Source: Emydura subglobosa (lineage: Eukaryota > Chordata > Testudines > Chelidae). From it: 64,000 bases of DNA. The notes under the pieces were generated by a model that had not been told where the DNA came from, did no database searches, and was given only the letters and a program-made list of their open reading frames with translations. The DNA is taken from assembly GCA_007922225.1 (NCBI GenBank), contig ML679969.1, forward strand, positions 2,889,236 to 2,953,235, written 5' to 3'. This document shows, piece after piece, positions 55,440 through 63,737 of the stretch (the first letter of the stretch is position 1; every line of letters starts with the position of its first letter). A program made the translations under genes and the position numbers.

Positions 55440-55640
55440 TCTAATTTTTTCCCTACATTTTCCATAGAAATATGCCTCTTTTAAAAATTGAAACGGGGGT
55501 GTTTTGTTTTGTTTTTAACAACTGGACGATTTCAGATTAAACAGTTGTCCAGGGAAAAAAAGTGGTCATTTTGAAAACCAGCCTTTTTTGATTGAACAGA
55601 TTTTTGCATTTTTGTTCAAATTTTTGACCAGCTTTATTCT
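55440..55640. repeat. AT-rich degenerate interspersed repeat, copy 10
   Basis: 'ttccctacattttccatag', 'ttttaaaaattgaaacggg', 'ttgaaaaccagcc' and 'gttcaaatttttgaccagct' carry the family words. Confidence 0.45.
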
Positions 55641-56120
55641 AGACCCACAACGTGTTCCAGCACTCCATGACCCCTGGAAAACTTCCCCCAGCTTCTACCA
55701 GAAACAGCAGAGTGAGAGAGAAAACATCCAAGATGGAAGGAGCAGGCTAGCGCAGCTGGGGGGGCAGCGGCCCCAAACCCCACCTCTGCGAGCCATATGC
55801 ACTCTGGCTCCTGAGGCTCTTGGGAGCTGATGACAGTGAGGAAACGTACAGCCCCAGGCACAGTGCTCCAGACTGTGGATTGCTGTAATCAGAGGCTAGA
55901 GCCCTCCCTTGGCTAACGCAGAGCCAGAGCTCTCCATTTTCACAATGGCTGGAGTAAGCAGTGCTCTCCCATCACACCCAGAGCCGGATTTAGGGGCAGG
56001 CGACTGCCTGGGGTGCCGGGCGCAGGGGGTGCCATTTTTTTTTTGTTAGTGACAAAAGTCTGGAAAATCGAAGGTTTGAAGTAAAACGTTTCAGGTGTTC
56101 CATATGTGGATTCATTTTTC

Positions 56121-56247
56121 ACGAACTTCCTAGAACGTTCTGGACCTTTGTAGAACATCATGGAACCTTCCAGACTTTTTCTGAGAGCTCCATTTTCCTC
56201 AGACCTCCGAGAACGTTTTGCCAGCCAGGCCCTCGCAGGTATATAAG
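56121..56247 (+). promoter_or_regulatory. Transposon promoter with heat-shock-element-like array and TATA box
   Basis: Two three-unit arrays GAAnnTTCnnGA occur at 56,133-56,145 and 56,163-56,175. A partial third unit pair (GAAcgTT) lies at 56,211. TATATAAG lies at 56,240-56,247. HSF binds alternating nGAAn units in this spacing; here the third unit of each array ends in C rather than A. The TATA box is followed about 25 bases later by a 'cagtcagtcagtg' initiator-like repeat. The role in heat response is inference. Confidence 0.55.
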
Positions 56248-56375
56248 GGGTGGGGCGTCGCCAGTCAGTCAGTGAGGAAGTGAAGCGAGAGCCCAGCGCG
56301 ATATCGTGAACCTGGCTATATTGTGTAATTGCGAACGCGTACTGTGTGTTAAGACTTGAAGAGTGTCAGTAGCAG

Positions 56376-56555
56376 GTAATAAAGGACACGTTTAGTGAGA
56401 GGCCAGAGACAGCTATCGAATCCCTCTCTGCGCCACAATATAAAAGAAATACCGTTACTACTTTTGCCATGCTTACCCCGTAACGTTTGATGACTGTCTT
56501 AGATTGCGGAACACGGACTTTAGCTCTCCTTAATATTGTCCGTTTCCCCCCGTAG
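56376..56555 (+). other. Predicted intron of the hAT transposon
   Basis: CAG|GTAATA at 56,373-56,381 is a fair donor. The 3' end 'ccgtttccccccgtag' (AG at 56,554-56,555) is a good pyrimidine tract and acceptor. It would separate an untranslated exon from the coding start. Not tested. Confidence 0.4.
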
Positions 56556-56565
56556 AAAATAAAAG

Positions 56566-56763
56566 ATGCCCCCGACGAAGCCTTCGGGAGATCAGTTGCA
56601 CTCTAGTTTGCAGCAAGGGGCAATTTGGCTGGGCAAATGACTGCGGCAGAACAACATAGACCAGGCTTCCGGCGGTGGCAATGGTCCCAGTGTAGAAGAG
56701 ATTGAAGAGCGATGTTTAACAAATGGAGGTGGGAGAAGAGCGCCGAAGACGCTCCTCAGCTAG
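56566..56763 (+). pseudogene. Decayed transposase-like frame of the hAT transposon
   Basis: ATG at 56,566 begins MPPTKPSGDQLH. This resembles the KPSG-containing N-terminus of ZMYM1-like hAT transposases. The frame meets TGA at 56,638-56,640. It then stays open in the same frame through a GNGPSVEEIEER stretch to TAG at 56,761-56,763, 65 codons in all apart from the stop. No zinc finger, RNase H-like or dimerisation domain is present. The match to hAT N-termini is from memory and moderate. Confidence 0.45.
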
Positions 56764-56791
56764 GGTGCCGTTTGGTCTAGGGCTGGCCCTG

Positions 56792-57125
56792 ATCACACCC
56801 TCTCCTCTTTGCCTGGCCTAGCGAGAGCTCCCCCTCCTGTTTCAATCCGGTGCAAACCCTGGCTGCAGCTTCCCTGCGCAGAGGTTGTAGACGAAGCCGG
56901 AGCAGCCGCGGCGGGAACACAGCAGAGCCGAAGTGCGAACTGGGCTGCAGCCGGTGGCAACTAGACAGGTGCCTTGGTGCTCTCTCCACTTTATTTTTAG
57001 AGGGGGATTTAATGCAGTCCCAGGGCTGGGAAAGCTGGGCTCACCCCTCTCTGGAACCAGAAGATTTGCCCCCCGGCGAAAGCCCACTTGGCTCTAGTCT
57101 GCCTTCCCCAGCTGGCTGCCCTGGC
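56792..57125. other. GC-rich intergenic sequence, nothing recognised
   Basis: Some CpG content near 56,880-56,940 but no exon supported. A 153-codon plus frame at 56,850-57,311 continues into the degenerate tandem repeat. Confidence 0.35.
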
Positions 57126-57340
57126 AGAGCGTGTCTTTCTCGGACAACACCCAGCCCATCTGGATGCAGAGTGTGGGGAGTGCGTCTCTTGGGCGTTCCC
57201 TCAGCAGCACCAGGAGAGGCATATCTGGATGTAACCCAGCTTAGGGGCATGTCTCCCAGATGTTACCTGGCTCAACCAGGTGCAGTTAGGAATGTGTCTT
57301 CTGGGCGCTAACCAAGGTGGCCAACTGCATCGATGGAGTC
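57126..57340 (+). repeat. Degenerate minisatellite, about four units
   Basis: Units start near 57,130 (gtgtcttt), 57,181 (gcgtctctt), 57,247 (atgtctccc) and 57,294 (gtgtcttct). Each runs on through a cagc/acccagc and a ctggatg or caccagg word. Spacing is 47-66 bases and identity is low. Confidence 0.5.
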
Positions 57341-58125
57341 CCTTGGATGCTACGGCCTGTCCCATTGCACTGGGGGAAGAGCATCTCCTATCCTGTGCAA
57401 GGAGCATTTCGTCCGCTGCTGGACCTTACCTTCCCCTGGCGTGGAATGTGCTACTTACCAGCAGCACTGCAAGCAGCTCACACCAGGAAGTGCAGACGTT
57501 TTGTCCCAAGGGCAATTTACTGGGGAGTTGGCTGAGACCTGATTCAGCTCGGCACATGAATGGACAAAGAGCGACATCAGCGTGGATGAGTTCAGCCCAT
57601 CTCCTCCTGGCACTGCCCAAGGGGAGATTCCCTCCCTTCCAAGAGGGTCTCTGTTTCCCTGGGCTGCAGTAAGAGACATATCCTAGTCATAAACTGTCTC
57701 CACCAAACAGGAGACTCTGCTAATTGGTTCAGTTCCCTCTTGAGTCTGGCCACAAGGGGGCAACTCAGGCAGGGAGTGACGATCTCAAGCTGTCATGGAA
57801 AGCAGATCAGGCTTCAGGTTTGTTCTTTTCTATTTATCTCCCACTACAAAAAAAATATGGAGCCAAATTCTTTGCTGCTGCCATCCTACTGGAGTCAGTC
57901 GAATTATGTGAGTAAAGAATGTGGCTTGTGTCCTACAAAATAAATGGTAGTGACATAGAAAAGGCCCTTCTGGGCAAGAACAGGACGCTCAAACTGCAAC
58001 ACACTTCTTCTCGGGAATCTTTCCAGTCCTGGTCTGCCAATCCATCCCCAGATCTCCCTCCATGGAAGGACGAGACACTCCGCACGCTTGCCTTCCCATG
58101 TGTGCAGGTGGTGTTTTGTTTCACA
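57341..58125. other. Intergenic sequence, nothing recognised
   Basis: Three overlapping plus frames (to 130 codons) and two minus frames overlap at 57,280-57,680. None shows motif support. Confidence 0.35.
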
Positions 58126-58162
58126 TTGTGGGGTGTGTGTGTGTGAGAGAGAGAGGGAGAGA
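58126..58162 (+). repeat. (GT)n(GA)n microsatellite
   Basis: GTGTGTGTGTGT followed by GAGAGAGAGAGGGAGAGA. Confidence 0.9.
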
Positions 58163-58789
58163 TCAGAGCTTAAATAATGATATAAAGAGGACTTGTGTAT
58201 CAGGCAGATTCCACCAAAATCATATGAGCATTAATAACGTCTGCATGTTTCCTAGCAAGCCAGCACATTTGCATTCCCTTAAAGGACAGCGTGACTTTCT
58301 CAGGGAGAAAACCTTCCTTTTGCATTTCTAATTCTGAGCCAGTTCCAGGGATTTTTACCTGCTGGAGACTTTGCCGTCTGCTTCGTGCAAGGCCTCCTTT
58401 ATAAAGGAATGAGTGTATGACAGAGAACTGATAAGAGTTCAAGCAAGCAAGGAAAGGATGGGGGCATACTGGCCTGTTCAAAGTGCCCATTTATCCACTG
58501 AGGTGTTTTAGAAAGAGACTCTCAGAGCTATAACTGATCAATAGAAATTGTATCTCCCAGAGACATTAAAAACCCAGCTGTCTGGAGAGAATGCATGTGT
58601 AATGGTGGAGAAACTGAGCACAGGTAGATGGGTAAGGAGGAGTGGGGAATATGGCATATGCAAGCAGGAGGAACATGATGAAAGGTGAAATGGTCACTGA
58701 GGAACCCAGACATCCGGCACTCTGTTTACATCCAGCTCCATCCACATCAGTCGTCAGTTTCCCTTCTGTAACGAGAGAAGGGCTTGAGT
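58163..58789. other. Intergenic sequence, nothing recognised
   Basis: No exon or repeat supported. Confidence 0.35.
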
Positions 58790-58945
58790 CCTGACATTAG
58801 GATCTGGAACTGGATCCAGCTCTGAAGTTTGTGGGTGTTTTGGACTGCATTCCCTGTTAGAGTGAGAGAGACCCACATTTGGATCTGGTCCAAACCAAAC
58901 TTCCCCAGATTTCAAGACTGTTTGGATTTTCTGGCTCATCATGTT
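58790..58945. repeat. 'ggctcatctct' family repeat, copy 3
   Basis: 'aggatctggaactggatccag', 'catttggatctggtccaaac' and 'gtttggattttctggctcat' are shared with copies near 17,690 and 23,125. Confidence 0.45.
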
Positions 58946-59224
58946 ACAGAGAGAGGCTCAAGTCATGATTTGGATCAGGATTTCCTCAAAGGTTAGGGGG
59001 AAGGTTCAGAACGGGTGTTCCAACTGGGCTCCATGCCGCTGGTATACGAAATGCCTAGTGCACATCAGGCATGGCAAAGCTGGAGTACGTGGAGATAAAA
59101 CACTTGCTGATTATGGTACCAAGCCTGTGACATTTTGGGGCTCTCGGAGTCCTTGAGACAAACACCGTGGCTGAAATTTAGGCTGAGCTTGATAATGTTA
59201 TAATTGCTAATAACATTTGCATCT
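58946..59224. other. Intergenic sequence, nothing recognised
   Basis: No exon or repeat supported. Confidence 0.35.
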
Positions 59225-59465
59225 CTGCAAGCTCAGTCTGTGATAAGGGACATCAAACTTCAAGCTTCAGGGTTGGAGCTGGTCTCATGTGGGGGTCAGG
59301 AAGGGATTTTCCTCTCCTGTGGTACCAGACTTCAGAATTGGCAAGATGCGTTATGGTGTCATCTATCTTCTTTTACAGGATCAATGCTATGGCCCGGACA
59401 GGTTACAGGGCTAGATGGAGCATTGGTCTCATCCATTATGGCAAACCCTGTGTTTCTATTTCAGA
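59225..59465 (+). mobile_element. CR1/L3-like LINE 3' end
   Basis: 'ggggtcaggaagggattttcc', 'gaattggcaagatgc' and 'agggctagatggagcattgg' end in 'tctcatccattatggcaaac', the terminal signature of this LINE group. Confidence 0.75.
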
Positions 59466-59799
59466 GACAGGCCTGCTTCAGAGCCTCAAGTCTGAACGAC
59501 CCTGCAATAGAGGGAAGTTTGGATCCACATCTTAATAACCTTACAGCAGGGCAGCCAGTCCAACTGGCATTTCAACCGCTGCAATATCCTCTTCTGGGTG
59601 GTACTTTCAGGGCAGCCGACACCCGGCCCATTGGAAAGGTGTACAGGTATGCATTTGTGTAGCTGTCCCTGCTCATCTCTCATCACATTTGTTGGTATCC
59701 AAATTTCCTCATTTGGGGTCAGATGTTTCCCTGCAAGACCCCATTTTCATTGCATTTGGAAGCCCAACTGAGTGCAGCTTTCTGCCTACGTTAGAAACT
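59466..59799. other. Intergenic sequence, nothing recognised
   Basis: No exon or repeat supported. Confidence 0.35.
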
Positions 59800-60015
59800 T
59801 ATATGGCTCCCATTACCTGAGCACCTCGCAATCTTTAATGGATTTATCCTCACAGCACCTCTGTGAAATAGGGCAATGCTATTATCCCCAGTGTACAGAT
59901 GGAGAACAGAGGCACTAGCTCCTAGGTCACACAGGAACCCTGTGCCAGAGCAGGAATTTGAACCCAAGGTTTCCCAAGTCTCAGGTGGGTGCCCTAACCA
60001 CCGGCTTGCCTTACA
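59800..60015 (-). repeat. MIR/CORE-SINE with tRNA-like head
   Basis: On plus: 'gagcacctcgcaatcttta', 'attatccccagtgtacagatg', 'ctaggtcacacaggaacc', 'gaatttgaacccaaggtttcc' and 'ggtgggtgccctaaccac'. Almost complete, reversed. Confidence 0.9.
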
Positions 60016-60414
60016 ACAGTCCATTTCCTTTTAAGCCGCTCATTCTGAAACAGAGCCTCAGACAGCATTGTTGTTTTCTTGCCCTGCTCTGTTTCTTTAT
60101 ACTCGTGTCAATACAGACACACACGATCCAAAAGCTACACCAGCGTCTCATTGGCAGGGGACCTGCAAGCACTATCAAATCTATGATCAAATAAAATTAG
60201 GCCTTATTAACATATAACCTTTGCCTCATTCCTGTCAGTATGTAACCAAGGCTTTCGCTGGAGGATAAAAAAGGGCAGAGAACCCATCTCACTCTAAGGA
60301 ATTTTGAGAACTAATTGGTTTCTTTTTTCCCCCTTTAGACACTGATATATTCTGGGGCTGGTTTTCAGGGGGTTTGCTTATTTAAAATATAAATCTTAAC
60401 CTAGAAGATTTTAA
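60016..60414. other. AT-rich intergenic sequence, nothing recognised
   Basis: No exon or repeat supported. Confidence 0.35.
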
Positions 60415-60585
60415 AATAATGATAGCACTTGCGTTGGTTTTCCGCCATGGCTCTCAAAACACTTTACAAGGCATTCATATGCTACCATAAAGGCAGTTTA
60501 AGAATCTGTGTACAAGTGTGCAAATGTGTGTAAGTGTCATTATACTTATTTTCCAGATGGGGATACTGAGGCCAGGCCTCTATTC
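60415..60585 (-). repeat. MIR/CORE-SINE fragment
   Basis: 'ctcaaaacactttacaagg' and 'ttattttccagatggggatac' then 'tgaggcc' are a reversed tail and core, separated by a 'gtgcaaatgtgtgtaag' insertion-like stretch. Confidence 0.65.
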
Positions 60586-60699
60586 AGAGTTGCACCAGGT
60601 GTGATTTTTAAATGTGGCAGGAGGGGGAATAGAGACTTTTAATTTGATTTTAAACTTGGCTCTATTGATTTGTCTTCACTGGAGTTCAGCGGGTCTCCA

Positions 60700-61262
60700 C
60701 ACAGTGTTTTTCACAGATTTGACCACATCAGGGTTCAAACTGAATTGAAGCAAAACAGAGCAACTTTGATAAAAGTCTTTAAAGTAATGAATGGCTTAGG
60801 GAAGTTGAGAGGGAGCTTCTGTTCTCCCTCTCTCATAACAAGGACAAGGGGACATTCAGAGGAATTAAAAGGTGGCAGATTAAAAACGGATGAAAGGAGA
60901 TATTTTGCCACACAATGCTTAACTAGACTGTGGCACTCCTTGCCACAGGAAATAGTTGAGGCCAAGTACATAGCAAGATTCAGGGAGGGATTGGGACGTT
61001 TATATGAGTCACACATTTATATGAGTCACACAAACAGAGCTCTAATTATTAATGCTAACCGAAAAAAAGGAAAGGCGATTAAACCTTATGGTTTAAACCA
61101 ACTTTTGACTATTAAGAGATGGGGATGAGACCTAAGGGGGTAGATTATCCCACATCTTCCCACTGGGGATATTTACACCTTGCATGTGATTCTGGCTACT
61201 GTCAGAGAGGCCACTGAGCTATATGCCCTGGTCGGATCCAGCCTGGCACGGCTGATGTTCCT
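60700..61262 (+). mobile_element. CR1/L3-like LINE 3' end with ORF2 C-terminal remnant
   Basis: The frame 60,670-61,128 contains FKVMNGLGKLRG, KTDERRYFATQCLTRLWHSLP and VEAKYIARFREGLGRL, typical of the ORF2 C-terminus of this LINE group. The 3' end has 'tggtcggatccagcctggc' and 'acggctgatgttcc'. A 17-base direct duplication (atatgagtcacacattt-like) lies at about 61,001-61,033. It is 5'-truncated and inactive. Confidence 0.88.
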
Positions 61263-62119
61263 GCACCTAGATGAGAAAGGGGCTATCTCACCCCAGAGAG
61301 CCAAGAACACAGCAAAGGTCTCTTCTCTCCTTGTGCGGTGTCCTAGTCACTGGCCAGTGTAGGCAGAAACGTTGAAGTGGAGTGTAAACAGAGGAAATGC
61401 ACTGCTAGGTATAGATTATAGCTGTTAAATTAAAAACATCCCCGCCATCCTCTGGTTTTAATGTTAAGATAGTGACAGGGAGAGCAGAGCTGTGAAATTG
61501 TCAGTGAGGGTTGGTATTTGCATCTTAACGCTGCCTTTCATCAGGCAGAAATGAGAAGATGCAGCAGAGCTGGCTAAGGACGCAATCAGATTGAATGCAG
61601 AATTCCCTGGCTCTTGTTGGTTTGGCTCCATACCTTCACGTTCTTTAAGCAAACATATTTGCACAGTCCATCCTACTCCACTTAATTGGGAAATCCTCTT
61701 AATTGGGACATCGTCCAGGGGATAGATTTCAGCTCAATACTCTAATGGACTGTCAACTCGATATATGCACCACTGCCCTCCACTGGTTGGAATGAGAAAT
61801 GCTCTTCTGTGGGTCTGAGGTCCTATACTGCTAATAGCTCAGAGGGTTTCTCCTATAACTCAGGTGGGGTTTTTGAGCAAGAGGACAGGGTGCTGGGGAA
61901 TTCTGAATGGAAAAGGGGAGCAGCATAGTGAGAACCCCGAAGTCCTGGGTGCTATGGATTTGTTACAATACCAGTGTCTGCTCTTTAATGGGGATGGTAA
62001 ATCTATTTACTGGGCTCACCTACTTTGATCTGTTTTCTACATTAAAAGTGTGGGGACCATTTATGGCGCTGTATGGTAGAACTGTTGAAAACAATTTCTA
62101 AGGCAAAACCTTTTAGTTG
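61263..62119. other. Intergenic sequence, nothing recognised
   Basis: No exon or repeat supported. Confidence 0.35.
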
Positions 62120-62340
62120 AGACATGGGCTTTTGCCCAAAACAATTTTTTTTTATGAACAAGTTTGCAACGAAAATATTTGGGTTTGTGTTGAACAAACA
62201 GGGAACCAGAACAACAAAACATTTTTGGTTTTCAGCAACCCTTTTAACTAAATAAATACATAGATAAAAGCTCAGTGGTGTGGGAAAATGTTGACAGTTT
62301 TTTCTTTTCAGAATTTCTCAGGGGGAAAAAAGTCATTTCC
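62120..62340. repeat. AT-rich degenerate interspersed repeat, copy 11
   Basis: 'gggcttttgcccaaaacaat', 'gtttgcaacgaaaatatttg', 'aacaaaacatttttggttttc' and 'ttttcagaatttctcag' carry the family words. Confidence 0.45.
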
Positions 62341-62353
62341 TGCAGTGGTGTAC

Positions 62354-62369
62354 TATATATATATATATA
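62354..62369 (+). repeat. (AT)n microsatellite
   Basis: Eight AT units. Confidence 0.9.
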
Positions 62370-62429
62370 AAAATAACAGAGTCCCGGGGGTTCTGCCACT
62401 TAGCCCTGTGATCATACCTAGTAGGCCAC

Positions 62430-62715
62430 ACTGCCTCGAGTGCTAGGGATAGAACCCAGGAGTCCTGCTTCTCCCTTTCCCCTTCTCTGGTGCACTAGGT
62501 CTGACTCCCCTGCTCTCACTGGACAGACCACATTCTCTGAAGAGCTAGCACTAGAACCCAGGAGTCCTGCTTCCCAGCCCCCTCTGCTCTAACCACTAGG
62601 TCACAGTGCCCTCCTAGAAATGGAAATAAAGCCCGGCAGCCCTGCCTCCCAAACCTAGGCCTAGACCCCAGGAGTTCTGATTCCTGGGCCTCTTCTCTGA
62701 CTAGTAGGCACCGCT
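62430..62715 (-). repeat. SINE-head-derived tandem repeat, three units
   Basis: Three successive units of roughly 95-105 bases each contain 'gctaggRatagaacccaggagtcctgcttc'-like sequence, then a C/T-rich part and 'ctaaccactaggtcac' or its decayed form. The words are the reversed head of the MIR-type SINE. This looks like a satellite that grew from a SINE head. Confidence 0.65.
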
Positions 62716-63183
62716 CCTCCCCACCAGCTACCAAAGGAAACGGATTTAAAAATCACGCCCCGGGTTCATTGTGGAAGGCAGGGGAGAGCAGGCCCAGCTA
62801 GGAACCAGACAAGAAACCCCAGGGGATTGCAATCTCCCGCTGGTCCCGTGTGTGACCTACAATAAAAGGGACCGTCCAACAGGTCCGAGGAGGGCTGAGT
62901 TCCCGGGCCCCCTCGGGTGTGTAGCTAACCTCTGCAGCACGGTTACCAAGCGGCCAGCGGCCGGGCGCTGGGTGTACGATTTGTCCCGGGCAAACCTGGG
63001 CCGCGGCTATGCCCGGAGTTGCGGGGCGCTGGCTCTGACCCCCGCTGCACATACAGGGATTAGGAGGGAAGCTGCCGACCCAACTTGCACGGGAGCGGGC
63101 GCAGCGCACCGCGAATCTGCGCCTGCCCCCTCCATCTGCGCTCTTTCGCCTGCGACGTGTGTTGGGGGCGGCGGGGGGGGGGG

Positions 63184-63283
63184 NNNNNNNNNNNNNNNNN
63201 NNNNNNNNNNNNNNNNNNNNNNNNNNNNNNNNNNNNNNNNNNNNNNNNNNNNNNNNNNNNNNNNNNNNNNNNNNNNNNNNNNN
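63184..63283. other. Assembly gap (100 N)
   Basis: Exactly 100 N follow a run of about ten G. The round length suggests a placeholder, so the true size is unknown. The 324-codon frame that spans it is partly fictional. Confidence 0.98.
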
Positions 63284-63552
63284 AAAGTCTGCATAATACA
63301 GCCGCCGGAGAGGCAGAGACAAGGGAGGGGGGCGGGCACTGAGTGGAGATTTCCTCCCAAACTCGGGCAGCTGATCCGGTTCGGCGGGCAGCCGGCGAGC
63401 GAGCGGCGGACGCGTCAGTCACCAGGTGCAGCATCTCCCGCTGGATTCGGGCGAGGAGCCGCTCTCGCTCCCTGCCTCCCTCCTCCCCGCCCTGCTCCTG
63501 CCTCCCCCCACCCCGCCGTCCTCTTCCTGCCGCGGGACTCCAGCGGGCAGCG

Positions 63553-63639
63553 ATGTTCGCCCCACGCCCGCGTCCCGCGCTGCCCGACCCTGCCCTGCCC
63601 CGCTCCGGATCGCCATGCGGCAGGCGGGCACGCGTCTGA
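63553..63639 (+). other. Upstream ORF 1 in the leader
   Basis: An ATG at 63,553 opens a 28-codon Pro/Arg-rich frame ending at TGA 63,637-63,639, before the main start. It could reduce translation of the main frame if included in the mRNA. Confidence 0.4.
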
Positions 63640-63686
63640 ACCCGATGGAGTTCTTGTGCCGGGGGCCAACATGCGAAAGATGCTGA
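63615..63686 (+). other. Upstream ORF 2, overlapping the main start
   Basis: An ATG at 63,615 with G at -3 opens 23 codons that stop at 63,684-63,686, past the main ATG at 63,671. Initiation here would bypass the main start. The arrangement is seen in translationally controlled messages, but its use here is unproven. Confidence 0.4.
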
Positions 63687-63737
63687 GCTACCTGCGCCTT
63701 TGTTTGCTGCTCTGGGACCTGCCGGAGGTGGTGCTGG
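63671..63737 (+). CDS. First coding exon of an unidentified secreted or membrane protein
   Basis: The exon encodes MRKMLSYLRLCLLLWDLPEV and two further residues, then one base of a split Gly codon. A basic start (MRK) followed by a Leu-rich core (LRLCLLLW) and small residues (VLG) reads as a signal peptide, so the product should enter the secretory pathway. The splice donor GG|GTGAGT at 63,738 leaves phase 1, the usual phase between a signal peptide and the first extracellular domain. The start is favoured because of the signal sequence and A at -3, but the frame is open upstream and a longer N-terminus cannot be excluded. The next exon is outside the window and I do not recognise the gene. 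Confidence 0.75.

Larger units (their letters stand above)
55979..56791 (+). mobile_element. hAT-type DNA transposon, internally deleted, with perfect 8-bp target duplication
   Basis: The element is 813 bp. Its left end CAGAGCCGGATTTAG and right end (reverse complement) CAGGGCCAGCCCTAG agree at 11 of 15 positions. ATCACACC flanks it on both sides (55,971-55,978 and 56,792-56,799), the 8-bp duplication expected of hAT. Inside lie an HSE-like array, a TATA box, a probable leader exon and intron, and a decayed coding start. The transposase body with its catalytic and dimerisation domains is absent, so it can move only with help from another element. Confidence 0.92.
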
